Source: HKCCE3408 sp039183205 (GTDB lineage: Bacteria; Pseudomonadota; Alphaproteobacteria; Rhodobacterales; Rhodobacteraceae). From it: a DNA stretch of 64,000 nucleotides. A program made the position numbers and the translations under genes. Under the pieces are notes generated by a model, which saw only the letters and a list, made by a program, of their open reading frames with translations, made no database searches and was not told the origin of the DNA. The first letter of the stretch is position 1. The number at the start of each line of letters is the position of its first letter. The stretch covers positions 93,405 through 157,404 of the forward strand of contig JBCDBR010000003.1 of assembly GCA_039183205.1 (NCBI GenBank), read 5' to 3'. Positions 47,738 through 54,886 of this stretch are shown here, one piece after another.

Positions 47738-47863
47738 CTGAACTAAATCGTTCAGTAAACTACTCTTAGCTTTCGCGCACGGCAATTACCAAATCGTAAA
47801 TATCACGTGCAATTGCGCACATTTCAATTGACCCTCGCGCACGATTGACCCCAAAACGCGCAC
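47738..47863. promoter_or_regulatory. rpoH upstream region with a dyad and four GCGCAC copies
   Basis: An inverted repeat CTGAAC-N6-GTTCAG lies at 47738-47755. The hexamer GCGCAC occurs at 47775-47780, 47815-47820, 47837-47842 and 47858-47863, the last three about 21-22 bases apart. The region lies 85-210 bases upstream of rpoH and also just downstream of the rluD-type gene. No factor is assigned. Confidence 0.45.
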
Positions 47864-47893
47864 GTTTCGTGCATGCGGCCCCAGAAATGCGCC

Positions 47894-48925
47894 TTAGCGG
47901 CCCGAGGCGTCTGGTGCGATCGCGCGGAGCAACGATAGCAGTTCCGACACATCATCCGGCAGCGGGGCTGCAAATGTTAGGCGCTCGTCATGTGCAGGAT
48001 GGATGAAACCAAGGGTTTCAGCATGCAGCGCCTGCCTCGGAAACAGGTTGATCCGGTCAGCCAGGTCGGCGCCATAGGTCTTTGCCGACACCAATCGGCG
48101 GCCGCCATAGGTCTGATCGCCAACCAGGGCGTGACCGATATGAGCCATATGGACCCTGATCTGGTGCGTGCGGCCCGTCTCTAGCCGGGCGCTGACAAGC
48201 GAAAGCGAGCCGTAGTCGGCAACCGTTGCAACGCGCGTAACTGCATGGCGCCCACCGTCAAAGTACACAGCTTGGCGCTGGCGATCTGTCCGATGGCGGG
48301 CCAGCCCCGTCGTAATCTTGACAATCTGGCCCTCGAAACTCACGCCGCGCTGGCCGCGCAGCCGCGGATCAGCCGGGCTCGGCACACCATGACAGAGCGC
48401 CAAATAGCGGCGCTCGACGCTGTGGGCTTCGAACTGCGCAGCGAGCCCCTGATGCGCCCGGTCGGATTTGGCAACAACCAAAAGACCGGATGTGTCTTTG
48501 TCGATCCGATGCACAATACCGGGCCGCTTTTCACCGCCGATGCCGGACAACGATCCTCCGAAATGGTGCAGCAAACCATTGACCAACGTACCGCTTGGGC
48601 TGCCGGGTGCAGGATGCACGACAAGACCGGCGGGCTTGTTGACGACGACCAGATCGTCATCCTCGTAAACGATATCCAAAGGTATCTCTTCGGCCTCTAT
48701 ATCGACATCAGCGACCGCCGGAAGCGCAATTTTCACCTGAGCCCCCTCGGTGACGCGGACGCTGCCTTGGGTCACGATCTGGCCGTCAAGACGCACCGCG
48801 CCATCGGCAATCAAACGGGCCAAACGCGACCGGCTCAAGCTCTCTTCCTCTGGCACGCTGGCGGCCAATGCCTTATCAAGGCGCGTGGCGCCGGCACCGA
48901 TCCGGAGTGTAAGGATACGGTCCAT
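47894..48925 (-). CDS. rluD: RluD-type RNA pseudouridine synthase
   Basis: 343 aa with an N-terminal S4 RNA-binding domain (about residues 15-65) and a catalytic domain with HRIDKDTSGLLVVAK, where Asp142 is the nucleophile of RluA/RluD enzymes. C-terminal LETGRTHQIRVHMAHIGHAL is typical. It modifies ribosomal RNA, in RluD the large-subunit helix 69. Its ATG interlocks with the ATG of the divergent gene at 48924. Family member is certain, exact target is by analogy. Confidence 0.9.
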   Translation of the reverse strand: MDRILTLRIGAGATRLDKALAASVPEEESLSRSRLARLIADGAVRLDGQIVTQGSVRVTEGAQVKIALPAVADVDIEAEEIPLDIVYEDDDLVVVNKPAGLVVHPAPGSPSGTLVNGLLHHFGGSLSGIGGEKRPGIVHRIDKDTSGLLVVAKSDRAHQGLAAQFEAHSVERRYLALCHGVPSPADPRLRGQRGVSFEGQIVKITTGLARHRTDRQRQAVYFDGGRHAVTRVATVADYGSLSLVSARLETGRTHQIRVHMAHIGHALVGDQTYGGRRLVSAKTYGADLADRINLFPRQALHAETLGFIHPAHDERLTFAAPLPDDVSELLSLLRAIAPDASGR

Positions 48926-49238
48926 GGCTCAACCCTCCGACGAAGATGCCCCCACCCTGCCGCGCGATTTGCGCTTTCTCAAAGGCTTGGTGACCGTGCT
49001 GACCGCGGTCATGATTTTTGGCGTGATAACGATCATCGCGCTGCTTGTCATCCGCTTGAACAGCCCCGCGCCACCCGTCTTGGTTCATCCAGAGCTCTTT
49101 GATCTGCCCGCAGGTGTGCAAACCGTGGGATACAGCGTGCTCGGCAACCGCGTTGTAATCATCACCGACGATGGCGTCATCCGCGTCTTCGACGCCAGCG
49201 ACCGGGCGCTGTTGCAGGAAATGCCGCTCGCGCAATAG
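48924..49238 (+). CDS. DUF6476-like single-pass membrane protein
   Basis: 104 aa with a short N-terminal cytosolic part (TLPRDLRFLKGL), one strong transmembrane helix (residues 20-45) and a periplasmic part with NRVVIITDDGVIRVFDASDRALLQEM. Proteins of this build lie next to rluD-type genes in Rhodobacteraceae; the DUF6476 name is from memory. AAGGATACGG precedes the ATG. The first codon overlaps the start codon of the divergent rluD by two bases. Confidence 0.72.
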   Translation: MAQPSDEDAPTLPRDLRFLKGLVTVLTAVMIFGVITIIALLVIRLNSPAPPVLVHPELFDLPAGVQTVGYSVLGNRVVIITDDGVIRVFDASDRALLQEMPLAQ

Positions 49239-49240
49239 CG

Positions 49241-50845
49241 TCAATCGGCGCCGCGTACGTGGCGCCAGACCGATGAGATCGCAACCGAGCCCTCGCCGAC
49301 GGCAGAGGCGACCCGTTTCACCGAACCGGCCCGCACATCCCCGACGGCAAAAATACCGTGGACGGACGATTCGAAAGGCGAGCGCCCGCCATGATCCGGC
49401 CCAGTGAGAACAAAGCCTTTGTCATCCATTGCAACAGCATTGGCGAGCCATTCGGTATGGGGCGCCGCACCGACCATAACAAAGACGCCGCGCGCGTTCA
49501 TTTCGCCTAAAGTTTCGCCGCATCTGTAATGCACGGTTTCGAGATGTGCGGCGCCATCGAGGCGTTCAATCTCAGTGCTGTAATGCAGCGTAATGCCCGG
49601 ATCGGCGTCCAACCGCGCGGACAGGTAGTCCGACATCGACGCCGCCAGGGATTTGCCGCGCACCATGACATGCACATGCTTTGCACGGCGGCACAGAAAC
49701 ATCGCGGCTTGACCGGCCGAATTCCCGCCGCCGACAACGATGATCTCGTCGTTTTCGCAATACCGCGCCTCGGTTTCGGTAGCCGCGTAATACACACCGG
49801 CACCTTCGAAATCGGTTTCTTTGGCCCAGGGCAGACGGACATACTCGACGCCCGTGGCGATGACGATGGCGCCGGCATCGACCAACGTGCCGTCGTCGAG
49901 CCCGGCATGGAACCGACCGCTTTCGGAACCGACCAGGGTGGTCACGCGGCGCGGCCGCACGAATGTGGTGCCAAATTTCATCGCCTGAATCTCACCGCGC
50001 CAGACCAGATCGCCACCAGAAATACCGGTGGGAAAGCCCATATAGTTCTCAATCCGCGATGATGTGCCCGCCTGCCCTCCGGTCGCGAGCGCCTCCACCA
50101 ACATCGAGCTTAATCCCTCAGCACCGGCATAAACCGCCGCGGCCACACCACTTGGACCGCCGCCCACGATCAAGACATCGACCTCGGCATTGCCATTGGC
50201 CGGCTGGTCGAGCCCGAGCAAACCGGCGATATCCGCGGGGCTTGGATCATCGATAAGCGCGTCATTGGCGAAAATGGCACCGGGTCGCGCCGAACCGCCG
50301 CACAGATCGCTGGCCGCCGGATCGCTGAGGGGAAGGGACTTAAACGGCACCTTGTTGCGGCTCAGAAAGCTCTCGACACGGCGCACCGGCCGGCTCTCCT
50401 CGGCGCCAATCAGCGTCAGGTTGCCATCTTCCATTTCGATCTGCCGCCGGCGGCGGGCGGCAAAAACCGTCAGAATAATATCGCTCATCTCCGGGATCTT
50501 GGACATCAGAGCCAGAACGTCCACGCGGTCGGCAATCAGCACCTTGCATGGCTCCCGCGTGCGCATGGCCGTTACCGCCGCGGTGCCGTTCAAAAACGCG
50601 ACCTCACCCAAAAACTGCCCCGGACCTATGTGGAACGGCAGATAGGCCTCGCCGGTATGGATATCAAAAACCTCAATGCCGCCAGACAGAAGGTAGATGA
50701 ACTCCGTCATCGGCTGGCCCGGGGTGACGACGGTTTCGCCAGCGGGCCAGTCCACCTCTTGGCTGATCTCGGTGAGCGACGCGACATGGCGTTCCGTCAA
50801 GGGCGTCCGCTGCATGCGCGACAGGTCATCCGCAAAACTCTCCAT
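49241..50845 (-). CDS. cNMP-binding domain fused to thioredoxin-reductase-like flavoprotein
   Basis: 534 aa. Residues 1-135 form a cyclic-nucleotide-binding fold (LTERHVASLTEISQEVDWPAGETVV, by position), then a linker, then from about 215 an FAD/NAD(P)H module like thioredoxin reductase (IVGGGPSGVAAAVYA, VVGGGNSAGQAAMFL). The redox CxxC of TrxB is absent: the CATC site reads AATE near residue 350. It is therefore not a classical thioredoxin reductase; electrons may pass to another partner. Fusions of this kind are known in bacteria with little functional data. Confidence 0.85.
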   Translation of the reverse strand: MESFADDLSRMQRTPLTERHVASLTEISQEVDWPAGETVVTPGQPMTEFIYLLSGGIEVFDIHTGEAYLPFHIGPGQFLGEVAFLNGTAAVTAMRTREPCKVLIADRVDVLALMSKIPEMSDIILTVFAARRRRQIEMEDGNLTLIGAEESRPVRRVESFLSRNKVPFKSLPLSDPAASDLCGGSARPGAIFANDALIDDPSPADIAGLLGLDQPANGNAEVDVLIVGGGPSGVAAAVYAGAEGLSSMLVEALATGGQAGTSSRIENYMGFPTGISGGDLVWRGEIQAMKFGTTFVRPRRVTTLVGSESGRFHAGLDDGTLVDAGAIVIATGVEYVRLPWAKETDFEGAGVYYAATETEARYCENDEIIVVGGGNSAGQAAMFLCRRAKHVHVMVRGKSLAASMSDYLSARLDADPGITLHYSTEIERLDGAAHLETVHYRCGETLGEMNARGVFVMVGAAPHTEWLANAVAMDDKGFVLTGPDHGGRSPFESSVHGIFAVGDVRAGSVKRVASAVGEGSVAISSVWRHVRGAD

Positions 50846-50921
50846 CCCCGTGCCCTAACTTGTGTTCTTTGACCTCGGCCAAAGATAGCCGCAGTTATAC
50901 AAAGGGGAAGTGTTGCGGGGA

Positions 50922-50998
50922 TGGTACCGCCTCCCCGGCTTGAACGGGGGACCTCTGGATCCACAATCCAGCGCTCTAACCAACTGAGCTAAGGCGGC
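50922..50998 (-). tRNA. tRNA-His (GTG)
   Basis: The minus strand gives a complete cloverleaf: acceptor GCCGCCT/AGGCGGT, D arm GCTC...GAGC, anticodon stem CTGGA/TCCAG with loop TTGTGGA (anticodon GTG), T arm CCCCG TTCAAGC CGGGG. The acceptor has G1-U72 and A73, and CCA is encoded at the 3' end. There is no G at position -1 (a T precedes G1), as in the alphaproteobacterial clade that has lost this otherwise near-universal tRNA-His mark. Confidence 0.96.
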
Positions 50999-51223
50999 AC
51001 AGGCTTTCGCTACATCAAGGTCGCAAAAAACCGTGGCGCTAGCTAGCACTAAGTTTTTCACCTCGCAAGGCGTAAGGGCTCAAGTCTGGCCGCGTTGGCG
51101 CTTCGTCGTTCATTGTCGAAAATCGATCGACGAAGCACGGGTGGAATGTAGAAAGATGCCCGCGCCCCAAACTCTAAGTATTGATTTTCAAAACATGAAT
51201 TACCATATCAAATTGGGACAGCA

Positions 51224-51913
51224 GTGCTGACCGTTAGCTATTGGTTCGCCGCTGTAGGCGTTCGGTATTCATTGAGCACGCGTAAAATGTGGACACTTCT
51301 CGACACCCTGACCCCATTCCTTGGACCCATTGCAATTTTCACAGGTATCGTCGTCTCCGCCATCTTGGTGCGCCGGCAAATTTGGATGAACTACCGGTTA
51401 AGCCTTCGAAACAAGGGCTTTGAATACTCGCTTTACAGCCGTGAGGCGCTCTTAAAGTCGCGCATTCGTGTTGAGCAACGGTTCGGCAATCTGTTCGAAA
51501 AGAAAGAGCCGATCCCAATGGAAGAAATCAATAGGATTATCCAAGAGGATCGCGCGGACGAAAACACTGAGAGCACATTGCTTTCCGACATCCTGACGCT
51601 GCTTGCGCATTGGGAAAACATGGCGCTCGCCATCTACTCCGGTGTCGCCGACGAGGATGTTTGCTTCGAAATGGTGGCAGGCACCATGATCCAGCATGTA
51701 AAGGTCTTCCGGAATTTCATTGATGACAGAAAGGCAAGCAACGATCGGGCGTACTATTACTTGCTGAAGCTCCGTAGGAAATGGGAGGAGCGGTTATCCA
51801 CCTTCGCGCGCTCTGACTTCCAGGAAGTCTTGCCAATCGGACGGGCCACGAGACCCTTTGCCCTCCCAACTATCCGTACGACCCCTGCTCGGCTGCCTAA
51901 GGAACACGACTAG
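51224..51913 (+). CDS. DUF4760-type membrane-anchored protein
   Basis: 229 aa if the GTG at 51224 with GGGACAG is the start; an ATG at 51287 (208 aa) is an alternative. One transmembrane helix (GPIAIFTGIVVSAILV, about residues 34-49) is followed by a cytosolic helical domain with charged pairs. It resembles DUF4760 proteins. The function is unknown. The DNA is visibly lower in GC than its neighbours, and the gene sits just beyond the 5' side of tRNA-His, so it may be acquired. Confidence 0.65.
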   Translation: MLTVSYWFAAVGVRYSLSTRKMWTLLDTLTPFLGPIAIFTGIVVSAILVRRQIWMNYRLSLRNKGFEYSLYSREALLKSRIRVEQRFGNLFEKKEPIPMEEINRIIQEDRADENTESTLLSDILTLLAHWENMALAIYSGVADEDVCFEMVAGTMIQHVKVFRNFIDDRKASNDRAYYYLLKLRRKWEERLSTFARSDFQEVLPIGRATRPFALPTIRTTPARLPKEHD

Positions 51914-52292
51914 TCGACGGTCGGGACGACGGCCGCGGCACCGCGATCCATCCGGCTGCGCCCCGGTCAGCTATCTGCAAAACTTGGTTACGGATTTCCA
52001 AGGTGGCCCCAAAGACCCCGAAGCTGGCCGTCGCCGCATCGGGAACCCAAAATCTGCATATGCAGGATCGTTCTCCGTGCAATCTATGTAAGCGCACTTA
52101 ATCACCGCAATCGCCCAGGCTTGCTTTTTGCGCACAATGGACGTCGTCCCGATCATCATTGTTTGCACTGCAATCGCGACCACCCTAGGCCGTGAAATCC
52201 CCGCCAAGTCCGGCCCCGTTTGTTTGGCAAGGCCCGTGCGCGCGCGGAATTCGCGCCAAACAGTTGCCTTGCAAGAGCCCACCTTTGCCGCG
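51914..52292. other. Intergenic region of mixed composition without a gene
   Basis: About 380 bases between the DUF4760-type gene and the GNAT gene. Several short frames exist (for example 51897-52097 minus and 51971-52282 minus), and a minus-strand stretch reads GVFGATLEIRNQVLQIADRG, which looks protein-like but is not a complete gene. I regard it as a non-coding or decayed region. Confidence 0.5.
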
Positions 52293-52781
52293 CTAGCGCA
52301 GCGACAGAACCCAGTCCTGTTCTTCTAAATCGACCCCGAAGGCGCGCACCGGGCGACGGGCCTCAAGCGTAAAGCCTGATTTCGCGTAAAGCGCACAGGC
52401 CGCCGTGTGGCTGGCATGGGTCGATAAGGTCATCTGCGCATATCCCTTGTCGCGGGCATATGCCAGGCACGTCTCCAATAGACGCCGCCCCAGGCCACGA
52501 CCCCGCGCGGTGGGCTCCAAAAAGAAAAGCCGCAGCTTAGCCTGGCGCGGGCGCGCACCGCGGACACAAAAAATCGAGCCAAGCCGCGCATCACCGGACT
52601 CTGCGATCCAGGCGCGTTCGCAAGTCAAATCCCGGTTGCGCAGGAAATCCACGACAATATCGGCGACAAGCAGCTCAAAGGAAGCGTCAAATTGCTCTGC
52701 GGCGGCATAGCATTCGGCGTGGCGCTGGATCAGCCAACCGGCATCTCCGATTTTGATATCTCGCAAAGCGATGTCTTGCAT
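52293..52781 (-). CDS. GNAT family N-acetyltransferase
   Basis: 162 aa. The acetyl-CoA loop is seen in EPTARGRGLGRRLLETCLAYA (about residues 92-112, by position), the beta-bulge strand in AKLRLFFL, and a C-terminal AACALYAKSGFTLEARRPV. The start at 52781 has AAGGAG five bases away, better than an ATG five codons upstream. Substrate unknown. Convergence with nothing on its 3' side; it is divergent from the DUF6324 gene. Confidence 0.87.
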   Translation of the reverse strand: MQDIALRDIKIGDAGWLIQRHAECYAAAEQFDASFELLVADIVVDFLRNRDLTCERAWIAESGDARLGSIFCVRGARPRQAKLRLFFLEPTARGRGLGRRLLETCLAYARDKGYAQMTLSTHASHTAACALYAKSGFTLEARRPVRAFGVDLEEQDWVLSLR

Positions 52782-52844
52782 GGCGGCTCCTTGCACGCAG
52801 TCTATGCAGGGTTTAGCTGTGGCACCATCTCAGCGGAGGCGCCC

Positions 52845-53033
52845 ATGGGCATCAACAGCGAAAGCGACATCGCGGCGAATTTGCAGATCGGCCCAACAAG
52901 CCTCGGCATGGTCCGGATCTATATCGAAGCCGACGGTCTGGAGCTTCCCCTGGACTTCGATCCGGACGAGGCCGAAGATATTGCCAATGAATTGCGCGCG
53001 GCGGCCATGGCGGCCCGGAAGTCAAAGCGCTAA
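52845..53033 (+). CDS. DUF6324 small protein
   Basis: 62 aa starting MGINSESDIAANLQIGPTS, with a central MVRIYIEADGLELPLDFDPDEAEDI and a basic end MAARKSKR. This start and pattern are conserved in Rhodobacteraceae small proteins that I recall as DUF6324. A GCGGAGG site lies 5 bases upstream. Its stop interlocks with the stop of the convergent mmcB-like gene (CTAA at 53030-53033). Function unknown. Confidence 0.78.
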   Translation: MGINSESDIAANLQIGPTSLGMVRIYIEADGLELPLDFDPDEAEDIANELRAAAMAARKSKR

Positions 53034-53470
53034 GGGCTGGGATCCCGCAACATTCGCAGACGATCTGCCGCGATGCGCGCGAACTTTTGTGTCAGCGCCT
53101 TTCGGCGGGCCGCTGCAAGCTTGATCTCCGGGCCCATGCGCACCACGTCTGCGTCATAGGAATCGGCTAAGATCAACCCGGTTCCGTCTGGCAGCAGCTC
53201 AACCGGAAATTCCGCATCCACCGCCCAAAAATACCGATCGGCCCAGTCCAGATAACCCTGCCATTTTGCGTCTGATGCAAAATCCGCCCAGCTCGATTTG
53301 CATTCGACAATCCAAAACTCCCCCTTTGACCCCAAAGCCATGACATCCACCCGCCGGCCGCGTTCGGGCACGAACTCCTCCAAGGTGGCAAAGCCGAGGC
53401 TAGCCAAGTGACGGCAGACACCTCGGGCCAAAAGCTGGCCGGGCATGAGGGGGGCGGGCTCATCCTTCAT
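53030..53470 (-). CDS. mmcB: MmcB-type PD-(D/E)XK nuclease-fold DNA repair protein
   Basis: 146 aa. The nuclease-fold core is visible: RRVDVMALG with Asp42, then FWIVECKSS with Glu56 and Lys58, and a following helix with GYLDWADRYFWAVD. This matches MmcB, an SOS-induced factor for mitomycin C resistance in Caulobacter. A GAAC-N7-GAAC SOS box lies 12-26 bases before the ATG. No strong ribosome site is seen, so translation may begin close to the 5' end of the transcript. Confidence 0.87.
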   Translation of the reverse strand: MKDEPAPLMPGQLLARGVCRHLASLGFATLEEFVPERGRRVDVMALGSKGEFWIVECKSSWADFASDAKWQGYLDWADRYFWAVDAEFPVELLPDGTGLILADSYDADVVRMGPEIKLAAARRKALTQKFARIAADRLRMLRDPSP

Positions 53471-53481
53471 AGCGCCAGAAT

Positions 53482-53496
53482 GAACATAAGGTGAAC
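53482..53496 (-). promoter_or_regulatory. LexA/SOS box of the alphaproteobacterial type
   Basis: GAAC at 53482-53485 and GAAC at 53493-53496 are separated by exactly seven bases (reverse complement GTTC-N7-GTTC), the consensus for LexA of Rhodobacter and Caulobacter. It is located 12-26 bases upstream of mmcB, a position where bound LexA would block the promoter. Confidence 0.88.
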
Positions 53497-53517
53497 AAAA
53501 AGCAAGAGGTTCGCATC

Positions 53518-53566
53518 TTGACATGAAACCATACGGTATCATATTAATGATACCATTCGGTTTCAT
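53518..53566 (+). promoter_or_regulatory. arsR-type promoter with two tandem dyads
   Basis: A TTGACA at 53518-53523 and a TATTAA at 53542-53547 (18-base spacer) form a likely sigma-70 promoter for the ArsR operon. Two near-palindromes, GAAACC-N4-GGTATC (53525-53540) and GATACC-N4-GGTTTC (53549-53564), lie over the spacer and just after the -10. Together they also form a 20-base inverted repeat (17 of 20 bases pair) centred at 53544-53545. This is the layout expected for an autoregulating ArsR dimer. Confidence 0.8.
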
Positions 53567-53579
53567 AAGGACCAAAACC

Positions 53580-53627
53580 ATGACCCGACATCGCCCATCC
53601 CCTCCAACACACATGCCCGCACCATGA
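53580..53627 (+). CDS. 15-codon leader ORF coupled to arsR-type gene
   Basis: ATG at 53580 with AAGGA eight bases upstream, encoding MTRHRPSPPTHMPAP, stop TGA at 53625-53627 that overlaps the ArsR ATG (53624-53626) by the ATGA pattern. The ArsR start itself has no visible ribosome site, so its translation probably depends on ribosomes finishing this leader. No homologue known to me. Confidence 0.6.
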   Translation: MTRHRPSPPTHMPAP

Positions 53628-53944
53628 CGGCCGGAACTCAGGAGACATTCCGCGCTCTGGCCGATCCAACGCGGCGCGACATCCTGGCCATTTTGGCCAC
53701 CGCTGACTGCACCATCGCCGAAGTTGCAGACGGTTTCGACATGACGCGCCCGGCGGTCAAAAAGCACCTCGCTATCCTGGAACGTGGCGGCCTGATCACG
53801 GTTGAGCCGCGCGGACGCGAACGCATCAATCGCCTGGCTCCAGATGGGCTCCGGCCGGTCGTCGATTGGATCGCGACGCTCGAGGTGTTCTGGGACGACC
53901 GGCTGACCGCCCTGAAATCCGCTATTGAAAAGGACCTCTCATGA
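53624..53944 (+). CDS. ArsR-type transcriptional regulator
   Basis: 106 aa winged-helix repressor. The sequence FRALADPTRRDILAILA (residues 8-24) and the recognition helix DMTRPAVKKHLAILERGGLI (by position, about 42-61) are typical of the ArsR group found with AHSA1/SRPBCC partners. It lacks the ELCVCDL metal motif of ArsR/SmtB. It is followed by the SRPBCC gene with a 4-base overlap. It probably senses an organic ligand and represses the divergent operon promoter at 53518-53566. Confidence 0.9.
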   Translation: MTAGTQETFRALADPTRRDILAILATADCTIAEVADGFDMTRPAVKKHLAILERGGLITVEPRGRERINRLAPDGLRPVVDWIATLEVFWDDRLTALKSAIEKDLS

Positions 53945-54342
53945 CCACCATCCGGAAGTCGATCTACCTCGCCGCCAGCCCCGCCAAAGTCTGGTCCTTT
54001 CTGACCAAGGCCGAACACTTGACGAAATGGTTCAACGCGGCGCGCAGCGACCTGATGCACGGGCAGGATTACACGCTCATCAATCCAGCGGGAGAGCCGC
54101 TTTGCTGGGGCACGGTGACCGAAATGACACCGAATACGCGCCTGGCCATGACCTTCACCGTCGCCCCACTCGACGGGCAAATGACCGACGTGGTTTGGAC
54201 GCTCACCGAGGTGCCCGGCGGCACAAAGCTGGAGCTTGAGCATACCGGTCTTCCAGCCAGCGAGGCCGGTTTCGGCCTGGTGCTTGCCCTGGATAAGGGC
54301 TGGGACACGCATCTTGCCGGCTTGCGCCAGATTGCAGCCTAA
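53941..54342 (+). CDS. AHSA1-type SRPBCC protein
   Basis: 133 aa START-like (SRPBCC) fold. Segments are IRKSIYLAASPAKVWSFLTKAEHLTKWF (residues 4-31, by position) and GTVTEMTPNTRLAMTF. The family binds hydrophobic ligands. The frequent genomic pairing of ArsR-type repressor and AHSA1-type SRPBCC protein suggests the second protein acts on the compound sensed by the first. Coupled to arsR by ATGA. Confidence 0.88.
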   Translation: MTTIRKSIYLAASPAKVWSFLTKAEHLTKWFNAARSDLMHGQDYTLINPAGEPLCWGTVTEMTPNTRLAMTFTVAPLDGQMTDVVWTLTEVPGGTKLELEHTGLPASEAGFGLVLALDKGWDTHLAGLRQIAA

Positions 54343-54546
54343 CCCCTTGCCGGGACCGCCGCCACGCATTATCTCACCACGCGGCGGTTCTGCACTTCTC
54401 GTCAATGGGAACAATTCCGGTGGCCTTAAGCATTTCCGAGGGCGCTGGCTCTGTCCGGGCCGTGGTCCGGTTACCTGGTGCCCACCTGTTCAAACAGGTC
54501 CTCGGGAATTCATGCCCGACGGTTGTTTGCGGTTCCGCCACCTGCG

Positions 54547-54783
54547 CTATTTCTCGGATTGATCATCGCTCAGCATCATGATCCGAATGCCCATTTGCAC
54601 CGCGCCAAAAGTGATCGTGCATAGGGCAACAAAGACCGCCAGGGCGAGCCAGCCGCCTTCGGTGTTCAAGACCAGATGGCGGATATTGGCAAAGTCGGTC
54701 CACAGGATCATGGCGGTAAAGGCCAGCGCGATGACGAAACCCATCACGGCGTGGAAAATCAAAAACCGAATGTGATCTGGCAT
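54547..54783 (-). CDS. Small two-helix membrane protein
   Basis: 78 aa: RFLIFHAVMGFVIALAFTAMILW (residues 5-27, by position) and LALAVFVALCTITFGAVQMGI form two transmembrane helices, with a short hydrophilic tail. I know similar small proteins near nusB/ribH in this group, but no function. The start at 54783 matches the first hydrophobic segment. It follows nusB by 103 bases on the same strand. Confidence 0.65.
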   Translation of the reverse strand: MPDHIRFLIFHAVMGFVIALAFTAMILWTDFANIRHLVLNTEGGWLALAVFVALCTITFGAVQMGIRIMMLSDDQSEK

Positions 54784-54886
54784 TGCGCGCACTCGCCCGT
54801 GGCCTGTTGCACGTAGTCCTAGCGCAGCGCGTGGCACACGCCAAGCGCCGATCAACACGGGCTCAGCCCCTGGCGCAACACTTCAT

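Noticed and set aside
50900..51060. Integration site (att) at tRNA-His
   Set aside because: No integrase gene and no second copy of the tRNA 3' end could be seen within the window.
51971..52282. 103-codon minus-strand frame after the DUF4760-type gene
   Set aside because: The coding signal moves between frames, which fits a decayed or chance frame, and there is no good start.
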